Shown here piece by piece: positions 9,712-19,039 of a DNA stretch of 64,000 nucleotides. Origin of the DNA: Roseateles noduli (GTDB lineage Bacteria; Pseudomonadota; Gammaproteobacteria; Burkholderiales; Burkholderiaceae_C); assembly GCA_002205125.1 (NCBI GenBank), contig NIOE01000003.1:496001-560000 (forward strand). The letters are read 5' to 3'. The notes beneath the pieces were generated by a model that saw nothing but the letters and a program-made list of their open reading frames with translations, was not told the DNA's origin and did no database searches. Made by a program: the position numbers and the translations under genes. The stretch's first letter is position 1; every line of letters begins with the position of its first letter.

Positions 9712-10557
9712 CTACAGGACCCCTGATTTTAGGGGCACGAACAGGACGGCCTCATGCAGGCTGCGCAGGAAACGCGAGCCCGCGGCGTCGCGGACATGAT
9801 CGATCAGGACCAGGACTTGCCCCCGGCCGCTGGGCGCGGTCATGGGCGCGACCAGCCGGCCGCCGGGCGCGAGCTGGTCCAGCCAGGCCTGCGGGATGTC
9901 GTCGCCGCCGGCGGCGGAGATGATGCTGTCGTAGGGCGCCGAGGGCCGGTGGCCGAGCATGCCGTCGCCGTAGACGAGCCGGATCTGGTGATGGCCCACG
10001 AGATTGGCGCGCGCCTTGTCGTGCAGCGGCTTGAGCCGCTCCACCGACACCACCTGTTTGGCCAGCTGCATGAGCAGCGCGGCCTGGTAGCCGCAGCCGG
10101 TGCCGATCTCGAGCACCTTGCCCAGATGGCCGCGCTGGCGCGCGCCGGGCGCGTCCAGCATCAAGGCCATCATCCGCCCGACGACGGACGGCTTGGAGAT
10201 CGTCTGCCCGTGGCCGATCGGCAGGCTGGTGTCCTCGTACGCCTGCGTGGCGAGCGCGGAGTCGACGAAGTGATGGCGCTGCACGGTGGCCAGCGCCTGC
10301 AGCACGCGCTCGTCGGACAGGCCTTCGCGGCGCAGCCGCTCGACCATGCGTTGACGCACGCCCGCCGAATCGAGGCCCAGCCCGATCGGCGTGGTCTGCC
10401 GCGCCTTGATGGCGGCGGCCTGCTGCCAGTGGCCTTGCGGCTTGAGCGGCTCGCGCGCCTCGGCGGCCGCGGCGGCGCTCGGGGCGCCCGGTCGGGTCGC
10501 TCCGAGCTTGTCCAGCGACAGCGGGAAACGCTTGGGCCGGGGCGGCAAGGAGCTCAT
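9712..10557 (-). CDS. pcm: protein-L-isoaspartate O-methyltransferase
   Basis: Repairs isoaspartyl residues in aged proteins by SAM-dependent methylation. It has 281 residues, against about 210 in E. coli, because of a basic Ala/Arg-rich N-terminal extension of about 70 residues before the conserved [13 protein letters not shown]. Family signatures are [23 protein letters not shown], then VGRMMALML, and the SAM motif [16 protein letters not shown]. The start codon overlaps the surE stop by ATGA, so the pair is translationally coupled. The next gene downstream is nlpD. Confidence 0.96.
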   Translation of the reverse strand: MSSLPPRPKRFPLSLDKLGATRPGAPSAAAAAEAREPLKPQGHWQQAAAIKARQTTPIGLGLDSAGVRQRMVERLRREGLSDERVLQALATVQRHHFVDSALATQAYEDTSLPIGHGQTISKPSVVGRMMALMLDAPGARQRGHLGKVLEIGTGCGYQAALLMQLAKQVVSVERLKPLHDKARANLVGHHQIRLVYGDGMLGHRPSAPYDSIISAAGGDDIPQAWLDQLAPGGRLVAPMTAPSGRGQVLVLIDHVRDAAGSRFLRSLHEAVLFVPLKSGVL

Positions 10558-11309
10558 GGACGCCCGTCGGTCTGCAGTTGCTGGCGCCAGTGGCCCAGCG
10601 CGGCGTGTTCGGTGAGATCGACCTGCAGCGGCGTGACCGACACGGCGCCGTTGGCGGTCGCGTGGAAGTCGGTGCCCTCGCCCGCTTCGCGCTCGGCGCC
10701 GGCGGGGCCGATCCAGTAGATCATGTCTCCGCGCGGGCTGCGCTGCTGGATGGTGGCTTCGCTCGCATGCCGGCGGCCCAGGCGCGTGATGCGACGCGGC
10801 AGGGACGGGGCGTCCGCGCGGTTCGGGATGTTGACGCTCAGCAGGAAGGCCTGGTCGAGCCCGCCGGCGATGACGTCCTGGATCAGCGTCCGCATCACGG
10901 CCGTGGCGGCGTCCAGGTGGCCCCAGCCCTTCTCGACCTGCGAGAAGGCGATGGAGGGCACGCCGAAGAGGTAGCCCTCGGTCGCGGCGGCGACGGTGCC
11001 CGAATAGAGCGTGTCGTCGCCCATGTTGGCGCCGTTGTTGATGCCGGAGAGCACCAGGTCGGGCTTGTAGTCCAGCAGCCCGGTCAGGGCCAGGTGGACG
11101 CAGTCCGACGGCGTGCCGTTGACGTAGCGGTAGCCGTTGGAGGCGGTGTAGACCGACAGCGGCCGGTGCAGCGTGAGGGAGTTGGACGTGCCGCTGGCGT
11201 TCTGCTCGGGGGCGATGACTTCCACCGTGCCTAGCCCTTCGCAGGCACGGACCAGGGCGGCGAGACCGGGGGCCAGATAGCCGTCGTCGTTGGCGATGAG
11301 GATGCGCAT
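10554..11309 (-). CDS. surE: 5'/3'-nucleotidase SurE
   Basis: Metal-dependent nucleoside monophosphate phosphatase and exopolyphosphatase linked to stress survival; 251 residues, normal length. The metal-binding start [15 protein letters not shown], the serine/asparagine loop [10 protein letters not shown], and [22 protein letters not shown] are all intact. I chose the ATG at 11309 because the family begins with MRILxxNDDG and because a -10-like TACAAT (11317-11322) overlaps the alternative upstream ATG at 11318. It is the first gene of surE-pcm-nlpD-rpoS and diverges from the quinone reductase-like gene across 116 bp. Confidence 0.96.
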   Translation of the reverse strand: MRILIANDDGYLAPGLAALVRACEGLGTVEVIAPEQNASGTSNSLTLHRPLSVYTASNGYRYVNGTPSDCVHLALTGLLDYKPDLVLSGINNGANMGDDTLYSGTVAAATEGYLFGVPSIAFSQVEKGWGHLDAATAVMRTLIQDVIAGGLDQAFLLSVNIPNRADAPSLPRRITRLGRRHASEATIQQRSPRGDMIYWIGPAGAEREAGEGTDFHATANGAVSVTPLQVDLTEHAALGHWRQQLQTDGRP

Positions 11310-11425
11310 GGGCGGCATTGTAGGCAGGCCGTCACCCCGGCGACGCGAGGGTCCACCCGTGCTGCCTATCATGCGCCCGGCGACCCCGGCCAGGGGCCGG
11401 ATCCATAGGAACCAGGAGACGAGAC

Positions 11426-12403
11426 ATGAAGGCATGGCTGTGCGAGAACCCGGTCGGCGTCGAGGCGCTGCAGTGGAAGGAACTGCCCTCCCCGACGCCC
11501 GGCCCGGGCCAGCTGAAGGTGGCGATCAAGGCGGCGAGCCTGAACTTCCCCGACCTGCTGATCGTGCAGAACAAGTACCAGATGAAGCCGCCGCTGCCCT
11601 TCGTGCCGGGCACCGAGTTCGCCGGCATCGTCGAGGCGGTCGGCGATGGCGTGACTGGCTTCAAGCCGGGCGACGCGGTGGCGGCGTTCACCGGCACCGG
11701 CGGCTTCGGCACCGAGGCGCTGGTCCCGGCCGCGCTGGCCTTGCCGCTGCCGCCCGGATTCCCGTTCGAGGACGCCGCCGCCTTCATCTGCACCTATGCG
11801 ACCAGCCACCACGCGCTGATCGACCGCGCCGCGCTGCAAGCCGGCGAGACGGTGCTGATCCTGGGCGCGGCGGGCGGCGTCGGGACGGCGGCGATCCAGA
11901 TCGCCAAGGCGGCTGGGGCGCGGGTGATCGCGGCGGCCTCGTCGGACGAGAAGTGCGCGCGTTGCCGCGAGATCGGCGCCGATGCCACGATCAACTACGC
12001 GAGCGGTTCCCTGCGCGACGAGATCAAGACCCTGACCGAAGGCAAGGGTCCGGACGTCATCTACGACCCGGTCGGCGGCGACCTGGCGGAGGCGGCCTTC
12101 CGCTCGATCGGCTGGCGCGGGCGTTACCTGGTGGTCGGCTTCGCCCAGGGCAGCATCCCGGCTCTGCCGCTGAACCTGGCGCTGCTCAAGGGCGCATCGC
12201 TGGTGGGCGTCTTCTGGGGAGAGTTCGCGAAGCGCGAACCCAAGCGCAACGCCGCGATGATGATGGAACTGGCCCAGTGGTACGCGGCCGGCAAGATCCG
12301 TCCGGTGATCGACCAGGTGCTGCCGATGGAGGAGCTGCCGCGGGCCTTCGCCCGGATGGCCTCGCGGCAGGTGGTGGGCAAGCTGGTGGTGGTGAACGGC
12401 TGA
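11426..12403 (+). CDS. zinc-independent MDR oxidoreductase, NADPH:quinone reductase-like
   Basis: A 325-residue medium-chain dehydrogenase/reductase of the quinone oxidoreductase (QOR) branch. The GroES-like N-terminal half contains [30 protein letters not shown]. The Rossmann half has the nucleotide-binding [19 protein letters not shown]. The catalytic- and structural-zinc cysteines of alcohol dehydrogenases are absent, as expected for this branch. A good AGGAG lies 7 nt before the ATG. A -10-like TATCAT is at 11367-11372. It is probably monocistronic. The natural substrate (quinone or another enone) cannot be inferred. Confidence 0.88.
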   Translation: MKAWLCENPVGVEALQWKELPSPTPGPGQLKVAIKAASLNFPDLLIVQNKYQMKPPLPFVPGTEFAGIVEAVGDGVTGFKPGDAVAAFTGTGGFGTEALVPAALALPLPPGFPFEDAAAFICTYATSHHALIDRAALQAGETVLILGAAGGVGTAAIQIAKAAGARVIAAASSDEKCARCREIGADATINYASGSLRDEIKTLTEGKGPDVIYDPVGGDLAEAAFRSIGWRGRYLVVGFAQGSIPALPLNLALLKGASLVGVFWGEFAKREPKRNAAMMMELAQWYAAGKIRPVIDQVLPMEELPRAFARMASRQVVGKLVVVNG

Positions 12404-12496
12404 GGAGCCCCCGCCCCCTCACCGACACCCTGTTTCACGGGGCATGCAAGCCCGGGGGGCGCTGCTAGGATGCGGCCAGCTATCGCTCCCCACACC

Positions 12497-13237
12497 ATGG
12501 CCGTCAAAGTTCTCATCGTCGAAGACAACCCCGTCGCCCGCAGCTTCCTGTGCCGCGTGGTGCGCGAAAGCTTCAGCGACGGCATGGAAATCACCGAGGC
12601 CGGCGACCTGGAAGGCGCGCGCCGCCAGCTGGCCAAGGTGGAGGCCGAATCGCCCGCCACGGGCTACAAGCTGATCCTGATCGACCTGGAGCTGCCCGAC
12701 GGCAACGGCATGGAGTTCCTGGGCGAGCTCGCCGGCAAGCCGGCGGTCAAGATCGTCACCACGCTGTATTCGGACGACGACCACCTCTTCCCCGCGCTGC
12801 AGCGCGGCGCGGACGGCTACCTGCTCAAGGAAGACCGCTTCGAGGTGCTGGTGGAAGAGCTGCAGCGCATCGTGCGCGGCCAGCCGCCGCTGTCGCCGGC
12901 GATCGCGCGCCGGCTGCTGTCGCACTTCCGGCCGGGCTCGACCGGCGATTCGGGCCCGATGGGGCTGAACTCCGGCTTCGGCAGCCTGACCTCCTCGGCC
13001 ACGCCCAGCAGCCGCGGCGTCACGCTGGATCCGGTGCCCGAATGGGAACGCCTGACCCCGCGCGAGAACGAGGTGCTGACCTACCTCAGCAAGGGTTTCA
13101 CGATCAAGGAGATCGCGAACCTGATGGGCATCAAGTGGTTCACCGTCAACGACCACATCAAGAGCATCTACAAGAAGCTCAACGTGTCCAGCCGCGCGGA
13201 AGCCGCGGTGCTGGCGTCCAAGCAAGGCCTGGTCTGA
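12497..13237 (+). CDS. orphan NarL/LuxR-type response regulator
   Basis: A 246-residue two-domain regulator. The receiver domain has acidic residues E9/D10, phosphoacceptor Asp63 (LILIDLELPDG), T88 and Lys111 (GYLLKED). A Ser/Gly/Thr-rich linker of about 50 residues leads to a C-terminal LuxR helix-turn-helix (LTPRENEVLTYLSKGFTIKEIANLMGIKWFTVNDHIKSIYKKL). The start at MAVKVLIVEDN fits the receiver fold. An in-frame ATG at 12470 overlaps a -10-like TAGGAT and has no better RBS. No histidine kinase is adjacent, so its partner is elsewhere. It converges with the TonB receptor. Confidence 0.9.
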   Translation: MAVKVLIVEDNPVARSFLCRVVRESFSDGMEITEAGDLEGARRQLAKVEAESPATGYKLILIDLELPDGNGMEFLGELAGKPAVKIVTTLYSDDDHLFPALQRGADGYLLKEDRFEVLVEELQRIVRGQPPLSPAIARRLLSHFRPGSTGDSGPMGLNSGFGSLTSSATPSSRGVTLDPVPEWERLTPRENEVLTYLSKGFTIKEIANLMGIKWFTVNDHIKSIYKKLNVSSRAEAAVLASKQGLV

Positions 13238-13272
13238 AGGCTCGCCCTGCGCATCGAGCGCCGGACTGAAGC

Positions 13273-13289
13273 CGGGGCCCACGGCCCCG
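13273..13289. terminator. weak hairpin between convergent genes
   Basis: CGGGGCC-CAC-GGCCCCG, a 7-bp GC stem in the 107-bp gap between the response regulator and TonB receptor stops. There is no T-run, so an intrinsic terminator is only possible. Confidence 0.3.
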
Positions 13290-13344
13290 ACGTGTCGACG
13301 CAACGGAAGAGTGGCCGGATCGAGCCGCTCCTACGCCTTCCGAG

Positions 13345-15756
13345 TTACCAGCGATATCCCGCCTTGGCGTAGTACTGACGCCCGTTCGCACCGAACGGCG
13401 AGAACTGGTTGTAGGCCAGGATGCCCCCGACGGCGTTCACCGTGATCACCCGATCGGGATAGCGGTTGGTGACGTTGTCGATGCCGGCGCTGAGCGACCA
13501 GGCGCCTTGCTCCCACCCCGCCGACAGATCGAGCAGCCACGCCGGCCCGAAGGTCTGGTCGTTGGCCGCGTTGGACTGGCGGATCACGAAGCTGCCGTAA
13601 CGGCTCGCCGCCGCGCGGCCGATCCACGGTCCCCAGCGATGCTCGGCGCCGAGCACCAGCTTGTCCTTCGGCGACCCGACCGTGGCGCGCGCCAGCGAGA
13701 CGCGGTCGATCAGCTCCAGGTTGTTGGCGGTCAGGATCGCCGGGTTGTCGTCGACCTGCCGGATCGAATTCTTGTTGTGGTTGTAGGCCACCGTGTACTG
13801 GCCGCGCCCCGCGCCGCCCCAGTCCTGCTGCCAGGTACTCACGACGTCAACGCCTCGGGTGCGCGTGTCCAGCGCGTTGGTGAAGTAACGCCCGGCGCTG
13901 ACCAGCACGCCCTGCGCCGCCAGCTGGTTGCGCAGCGCGGCCGGCAAGGTCAGGTTGGCCGACAGCAGGATGCGGTCGTCGATGTCGATCTGGTAGACGT
14001 CCACCGTCGTCTGCCACTGCGCCAGTGGCTGCAGCAGCAGGCCCAGGCTCAGGTTGCGCGACTTCTCCGCCTTGAGCGGCTTCGCGCCCAGCGCCGCCGC
14101 GGCGGCGGACTCCACCGGGAAGGTGCCGGCATCGACGAGCGCGCCGTTGATCAGGTTGGTCGAGGTGGTGGCGAAGTACTGCTGCGCCAGCGATGGCGCG
14201 CGGAAGCCCGTGGACACGGTGCCGCGCAGCGCGACGGCCGGCGACCACGCGTAGCGGCCGGACAGCTTCGCCGAGGTCGCGTTGCCGAAGTCGTTGTAGT
14301 GCTCGGCCCGCAGCGCGGCGGAGGCGCTGAAGGCCTTGGTCACCTGGCCTTCGAGGCTCGCATAGGCGGCGACGTCGTGCCGCGAATGCGCGCCGGCGTT
14401 GCTCGGCTGGAAGCCGGGGAAACCGGAGGCGCCGCCGCCCTGATACGACGCAAGCTCGCCGGCGTCGATCTCATAGCGTTCGCGACGGGCTTCAGCGCCC
14501 AGCGCCAGCGTCCACGGTGCGGCGAGGCCGAGGTCGACCTCGCGCGACAGGTCCAGGTTCAGCACGGTCTGCTGATTGCTCAGGCGGCCGGCGTCGAAGC
14601 GCGTCGGGCTCGCGTTGCCGAGCGAGTAGTTGGCCGTGTTCGCCACGTCGATGTCGAAGCGGTTGCGGCCATGGTTGATGCTCGCGTCCCAGGACCAGCC
14701 CGCGAGTTCGCCGCGCACGCCGGCGACGATGCCGGTGTCGACCGTGGCGCTGTCCTGCAGGGGCAGGAAGCCTTCGGGATACAGCCCGGCGACGTTGTTC
14801 GCGACAGCGGTCGCGCGGGTGCGCCAGAACGCGGCGGAGACCGTGTCGCGATGACTGAGCGTGGCAACCGCATAGGCCTGCAGGCTGCCGGTGAGCGCGA
14901 TCTCCGCGTTGATCACGGCGGATTGCTGATGGCTGTCGGGATCGCCGAGGCGGTTGTTGACCTGGCCGAGGCGCGGCTCCGTCGCCGCATCACGTGTGTC
15001 GACGCCGGCGCGGTTGGTGCGCTGCTGATGGCGGTTCTCCAGCGCGAAGCGGATCCACCCGTCCTGGCCGAGCGCGAAACCGGCGCTGGCCGCCTCGGTG
15101 TGGCGGAAGCCGTCGCCCGAGTCGGTCTGGCCGATCTCGGCGCTGACGCTGCCGCCCTTGGCGCCCTTCTTCAGCACGATGTTGATCACGCCGGCGATGG
15201 CGTCGGAGCCGTACTGCGCGGCGGCGCCGTCGCGCAGGACCTCGACGCGCTCGATCGCAGCGAACGGGATGGTGTTCAGGTCCACCGGCGCGGAGCCACG
15301 ACCCTGCGTGCCGTTGATGTTGACGACGGCGGTGGTGTGGCGGCGCTTGCCGTCGATCAGCACGAGGGTCTGGTCCGGAGACAGCCCGCGCAGCTGGGCG
15401 GGCCGCACGGCATCGGAGGCGTCGGTCAGCGAGGGCCGCGGGAAGTTCAGCGACGGCAGCAACTGGCCGAGCGCGGTCGCGAGTTCGGATGTCCCGGTGC
15501 GTTGCAGGTCGGCAACGCTGAGCACGTCCACCGGCGACTCGGACTCCGCGACCGTCCGGTTCACGCGACGGGTGCCGGTGACGACGACCTGCTGGAGCTG
15601 GTCGGACGGTGCGTTCGCGGCGGACGTCGAGGTCGACGCGGGAGACTGGCTCTGCGCCTGGACGGCCGGTGCGAGGCTGGCGATGGCGGCGAGCGCAACG
15701 GCGCTCAGCGGAATCTGCGGGCGGAAGGACGAGCGAAGGGACAAGCGAGAAGACAT
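13345..15756 (-). CDS. TonB-dependent outer-membrane receptor
   Basis: An 803-residue receptor. The signal peptide (residues 1-about 37, cleaved after VQAQ) and the TonB-box-like QQVVVTGTRR are followed by a plug domain with RPAQLRGLSPDQTLVLIDGKRRHTT and AAIERVEVLRDGAAAQYGSDAIAGVINIVLKKG. A long beta-barrel ends in Trp (YYAKAGYRW), as outer-membrane proteins do. The plug resembles receptors that lack a clear siderophore assignment and are common in Xanthomonadales, Sphingomonadales and Burkholderiales, where sugars or peptides are often the ligand. No transport partner adjoins it. The start MSSRLSLRSSF was chosen for the signal peptide. Confidence 0.92.
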   Translation of the reverse strand: MSSRLSLRSSFRPQIPLSAVALAAIASLAPAVQAQSQSPASTSTSAANAPSDQLQQVVVTGTRRVNRTVAESESPVDVLSVADLQRTGTSELATALGQLLPSLNFPRPSLTDASDAVRPAQLRGLSPDQTLVLIDGKRRHTTAVVNINGTQGRGSAPVDLNTIPFAAIERVEVLRDGAAAQYGSDAIAGVINIVLKKGAKGGSVSAEIGQTDSGDGFRHTEAASAGFALGQDGWIRFALENRHQQRTNRAGVDTRDAATEPRLGQVNNRLGDPDSHQQSAVINAEIALTGSLQAYAVATLSHRDTVSAAFWRTRATAVANNVAGLYPEGFLPLQDSATVDTGIVAGVRGELAGWSWDASINHGRNRFDIDVANTANYSLGNASPTRFDAGRLSNQQTVLNLDLSREVDLGLAAPWTLALGAEARRERYEIDAGELASYQGGGASGFPGFQPSNAGAHSRHDVAAYASLEGQVTKAFSASAALRAEHYNDFGNATSAKLSGRYAWSPAVALRGTVSTGFRAPSLAQQYFATTSTNLINGALVDAGTFPVESAAAAALGAKPLKAEKSRNLSLGLLLQPLAQWQTTVDVYQIDIDDRILLSANLTLPAALRNQLAAQGVLVSAGRYFTNALDTRTRGVDVVSTWQQDWGGAGRGQYTVAYNHNKNSIRQVDDNPAILTANNLELIDRVSLARATVGSPKDKLVLGAEHRWGPWIGRAAASRYGSFVIRQSNAANDQTFGPAWLLDLSAGWEQGAWSLSAGIDNVTNRYPDRVITVNAVGGILAYNQFSPFGANGRQYYAKAGYRW

Positions 15757-15876
15757 GGGGGCTTTCGGGGATTCATCAGTCACGACAACCCCATAGCCTG
15801 CGGGCGTAGCCGTGCCCGGCCAAGGAAGCGCGCCGCACAAGCAAATGCGAAGGACGAGCTTCTGTCTTCTCGATCC

Positions 15877-16812
15877 TTAACGCAGCTGCATCAGCACCAC
15901 CGCCAGCGTCCCCAGCGACAGCACGGTCGACACCAGCGTGGTGGTCGACGACACCCCGACGTCCCGGCGGTAGAACTCCGCCAGCATGAACGGCCCGGTG
16001 CCGGTGGGCAGCGCGGCGAGCAGCACGGCCGCGTCCGCGCTGTGCGGCGGCAGCATGAAGACGTGATTCGCCAGCCACCACGTCAGGCCCGGCAGCGCGA
16101 GCAGCTTCACCGCCACCAGCGCCCACGCAGTGCCGCGATCGGCGCGCCGCACGGGGAAGTCCGCGAGGAACACGCCGAGCGCCACGAGCGCACACGGCGT
16201 CGCCGCCTGACCGAGCAGCTGCAGGAAGGTGTGTGCCACGGCTGGCAGCGCAACACCTGTCCCCGACCACGCGGCGCCGAGCAGCGGCGACAGCACCAGC
16301 GGATGCTTCAGCGAGCGCCAGAGCGCCGCGCCCACCCGATTGGCACGACTGCGCTCACCGCCTTGCAGGCCGAGCTCGATCAGCACGATCGCCACGGAGA
16401 ACAGCACGCACACGACAATCAAGGTCGCGATCGTCGCCTCGACCTGGCTCCCGCGGCCGAAGACCAGCAGGCACAGAGGCAGGCCCACGTAGCCGGTGTT
16501 GGAGTAGGACGCTGCCACGGCCTCGACCGAGGCATCCGCCATCGACCGTCCGGCGCGCAGCCGGAACAGGAAGACCACCGAGAAGATCACCGCCGTCGCC
16601 AGGCCGAAGGCGCCGACGAAGCCGGGCTGCCACAACGCCGCCCAGCTGCTGTGCGCGGTGATGTCGAAGAGCAGCGCCGGCAGTGCCAGCCACACCACGA
16701 AGGCGTTGAGCACGCTGGCCGCATGGCCGTCGAGCAGCGACACCCTGCGCGCGCCGTACCCGGCGGCGATCAGGCCGAACAGCGGAAGGAGGATGGTCAG
16801 CGTCGCGAGCAT
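15877..16812 (-). CDS. AEC (auxin efflux carrier) family transporter
   Basis: A 311-residue membrane protein with about ten hydrophobic segments. The start MLATLTILLPLFGLIAAGYGARR is typical of the AEC/malonate-transporter-like family. So are ASYSNTGYVGLPL in TM4 and LVALGVFLADF after the centre of the protein. Members export or import organic acids, but the substrate here is unknown. The start is 10 bp after the stop of the acetyltransferase gene, so the two are probably co-transcribed. Confidence 0.85.
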   Translation of the reverse strand: MLATLTILLPLFGLIAAGYGARRVSLLDGHAASVLNAFVVWLALPALLFDITAHSSWAALWQPGFVGAFGLATAVIFSVVFLFRLRAGRSMADASVEAVAASYSNTGYVGLPLCLLVFGRGSQVEATIATLIVVCVLFSVAIVLIELGLQGGERSRANRVGAALWRSLKHPLVLSPLLGAAWSGTGVALPAVAHTFLQLLGQAATPCALVALGVFLADFPVRRADRGTAWALVAVKLLALPGLTWWLANHVFMLPPHSADAAVLLAALPTGTGPFMLAEFYRRDVGVSSTTTLVSTVLSLGTLAVVLMQLR

Positions 16813-16822
16813 GGGCGGCGCG

Positions 16823-17473
16823 TCACGTCGCCGGCCGCTGGGTCTCGCCCCACTGCGGATTGATCAGCGCAAAGGTCTCGTGATCGCGCCACGCGCCGTC
16901 GATGAACAGGTAGCGCGGGCTGAAACCCTCGCGGCGGAAGCCCAGTCGCTCCAGCACGCGACGGCTGCGCGCGTTCTCCGGCCTCACCGACGCTTGCAGG
17001 CGATGCAGCGACACCGCGGGCCCGAAGACCTCGCCGATCAGATGCTTCAGCGCCTCCTGCATCAGCCCGCCGCCGACGCAACCCTCGTCCAGGCTGTAGC
17101 CCAGCATCGCGCTCTGGAACACGCCGCGCACCACGTCGGACACCGCGCACACGCCGATCACGCGCTCCGGCGCCTCGGCCAGCGACAGCCAGTAGCGCCA
17201 GATCGTGCCCGCGTCGAAGGCCTTCTCCTCGCGGCCCAGGCGGGCCCGCGTGACGTCCAGGTCCCAATGGTCGGCCGGCCGAGTCGGATCCCAGCGGGCG
17301 AAGTGCGTCAGGTTGCGAGACTGGAAATCGATCGTCGCCTCGGCCAATGCGGGCGTGGAAGACCGCATCAGCAGGCGCCCGGTCCTCAGCAGCTTGAGCG
17401 GGGATCCCGGCCGGAAGCCGGCGGGCGGATCGGCCGGCACGCCGGCGGGGAATTCGACAGGGGGAACAGCCAT
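16823..17473 (-). CDS. GNAT N-acetyltransferase, RimJ/RimL-like
   Basis: A 216-residue acetyltransferase of the ribosomal-protein-alanine acetyltransferase type (Acetyltransf_3). Signatures are KLLRTGRLLMRSSTPALAEATIDFQSRN, the acetyl-CoA loop region GYSLDEGCVGGGLMQEALKHLIG, and RLQASVRPENARSRRVLERLGFRREG. The ATG at 17473 gives a short leader before the fold; the frame stays open upstream but without conserved sequence. It is followed 10 bp later by the AEC transporter. The substrate could be a protein N-terminus or a small amine. Confidence 0.85.
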   Translation of the reverse strand: MAVPPVEFPAGVPADPPAGFRPGSPLKLLRTGRLLMRSSTPALAEATIDFQSRNLTHFARWDPTRPADHWDLDVTRARLGREEKAFDAGTIWRYWLSLAEAPERVIGVCAVSDVVRGVFQSAMLGYSLDEGCVGGGLMQEALKHLIGEVFGPAVSLHRLQASVRPENARSRRVLERLGFRREGFSPRYLFIDGAWRDHETFALINPQWGETQRPAT

Positions 17474-17620
17474 GGCGCAACTGTAGCCCCCCGGATCGAC
17501 GACGAATCCGGATGTCGCAATCAGCTCAGAAGATGTCGTTTGTGACCGTTCATGCCTCTGGGCGCCATCGATAGAGTTCACTTCGTTGTCCAACCCCTTC
17601 GATCTGACAAGGAGCTCACC

Positions 17621-17911
17621 ATGAAGGTTTTCGCCATCTCGTCCCCTACCCCCTCGCTCACGCCGGAAGTCATCAACGCGCACATGCCCGCCGAGGTCCA
17701 TGACACGGTCCGCCTCTACCTCTCCGGCAAGGTCGATCAGTTCTGGTTCCAGGAAAAGGCCGGTCCGATCTTCCTGATGGACGTGGCGTCGCTGGAAGAC
17801 GCCCAGGCCGCGCTGAACACGCTGCCGCTGGTCGCATCAGGCGTCATGAGTTATGAACTGCGCCCCGTCGTGCCGCTGATGCCGCTCGCGCGGCTGATTC
17901 CGGCGAAGTGA
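17621..17911 (+). CDS. small dimeric alpha/beta-barrel protein, muconolactone isomerase-like
   Basis: A 96-residue protein with a good RBS (AAGGAG, 6 nt spacing). The pattern DQFWFQEKAGPIFLMDVASLEDAQAALNTLPLVASGVMSYELRPVVPL fits the muconolactone delta-isomerase/YciI-like dimeric ferredoxin fold that occurs singly in many genomes. No beta-ketoadipate pathway gene is nearby, so an isomerase role is doubtful. It may bind or protect against small molecules. It converges with the GlxA-type regulator gene 23 bp away. Confidence 0.75.
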   Translation: MKVFAISSPTPSLTPEVINAHMPAEVHDTVRLYLSGKVDQFWFQEKAGPIFLMDVASLEDAQAALNTLPLVASGVMSYELRPVVPLMPLARLIPAK

Positions 17912-17916
17912 TCGTC

Positions 17917-17972
17917 GACGCGGCGTCCGCAGGTTCAGCGCAGATCGTTGCGCAGCTCGCGGACGCCGCGTC
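17917..17972. terminator. 14-bp inverted repeat with nested hairpin between convergent genes
   Basis: GACGCGGCGTCCGC at 17917-17930 is perfectly complementary to GCGGACGCCGCGTC at 17959-17972. The loop contains a second hairpin (GCGCA-gatcgt-TGCGC). One arm lies in the last codons of the GlxA-type gene. No U-run follows, so it may end or stabilise both convergent transcripts. Confidence 0.4.
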
Positions 17973-18900
17973 CCAGTCGCTGACGGAGCAGCGTCCCCAG
18001 CGTCGCGCCGTCGGCATAACCGACCTCCGCCGCGATCGCCTCGAGGTCCAGCCCGCTGCCGTGCAGCAACGACTGGGCGCGCTCGACGCGCAGATCCTGG
18101 AAGTAGTCCAGCGGCGACTTGCCCAGCACGGCCTGGCAGCGCCGCTGCAGCGTGCGCGCCGTCGTCGCCAGCGCGCCGGCCGCGTCCTGCAGCGAGAAGC
18201 CGTCCTTGAGACGCCCGCGCGCCCAGCGCTCGAAGCTCAGGATCAACGGATCCGATTGGGCCAGGTGATTCGGGATGATGTACGGCGCCTGCAGGCTGCG
18301 GATGTCGGCGAGCAGGTAGCGCGACACCAGCGCGGCCAGTTCCGGACTCGCCTTGCGGATCAGCCACAGCGCCAGGTCGAGGTGCCCCATCGCCGCGCCC
18401 GCGGTGACGCCGACATCCGTCGGCACCAGCATCCGGGACTCGTCGAGCGCGACCTTCGGGTAGCGTTGCCGGAACAGCGGCGACAAGGACCAGGTCGTCG
18501 TCGCCTCGCGACCGTCGAGCAGACCCGCCTCCGCGACGACGAAGGTTCCGATGCAGGACGCGCCGATCGGCACCCCCTTCGCGTGCCAGGTCCGCAGTTG
18601 ATCCATCGCATCGGCCACGTCGCGCCGCTCCAGCGCGGGAAGCAGGCGGTCGGGCGTCGTTGCGGCCAGCGCGGGCAGGACGACCCAGTCCGGCCGCGAC
18701 CGCGACGAGATCTCCTGGACGGGCACCGTCAACCCCTGTCCGGAGCGCACCCGCTTGCGCACGCCCACGACCGTCACGTCGAACGGCGGCGCCAGACCCG
18801 GCAGCAAGGCCGACAGGTTGTTGGCCGCGCGCAGCGCATCGAGCGTCACGGCCAGGCCGGTATCGAAATGGCCTTCAAGCGCGAGCACCGACACCTTCAT
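17935..18900 (-). CDS. GlxA family AraC-type transcriptional regulator with DJ-1/PfpI domain
   Basis: A 321-residue regulator. The N-terminal DJ-1/PfpI-like domain (residues 1-about 190) has MKVSVLALEGHFDTGLAVTLDALRAAN and the nucleophile-elbow-like IGASCIGTFVVAEAGLLDG. The C-terminal AraC helix-turn-helix region (WARGRLKDGFSLQDAAGALATTARTLQRRCQAVLGKSPLDYFQDLRVERA, then LEAIAAEVGYADGATLGTLLRQRLG) binds DNA. Family members control nitrogen or amino-acid-derived metabolite genes, but no target is evident here. The ATG at 18912 (MDCDMKV) is an alternative start. Confidence 0.9.
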   Translation of the reverse strand: MKVSVLALEGHFDTGLAVTLDALRAANNLSALLPGLAPPFDVTVVGVRKRVRSGQGLTVPVQEISSRSRPDWVVLPALAATTPDRLLPALERRDVADAMDQLRTWHAKGVPIGASCIGTFVVAEAGLLDGREATTTWSLSPLFRQRYPKVALDESRMLVPTDVGVTAGAAMGHLDLALWLIRKASPELAALVSRYLLADIRSLQAPYIIPNHLAQSDPLILSFERWARGRLKDGFSLQDAAGALATTARTLQRRCQAVLGKSPLDYFQDLRVERAQSLLHGSGLDLEAIAAEVGYADGATLGTLLRQRLGRGVRELRNDLR

Positions 18901-19039
18901 GTCGCAATCCATCCGTTGTTCATCATTTGCGACTCTACCAGTCGGCGACCTGCCGCGCCGGTCCGACATGACCAACGGAGCGTCACGAAGACCGGTGCAC
19001 AATGCCGGCCGCGCATTTCAATGCCCCTCCTCCGCACCG

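Noticed and set aside
11310-11435. N-terminal extension of SurE to 11435
   Set aside because: Known SurE proteins begin at MRILxxNDDG, and the extension would overlap the divergent gene's start and the promoter region.
13507-16863. Plus-strand open frame of about 1118 codons
   Set aside because: It lies opposite the TonB receptor and AEC transporter genes, has no recognisable domain, and its composition is that of a frame shadow.
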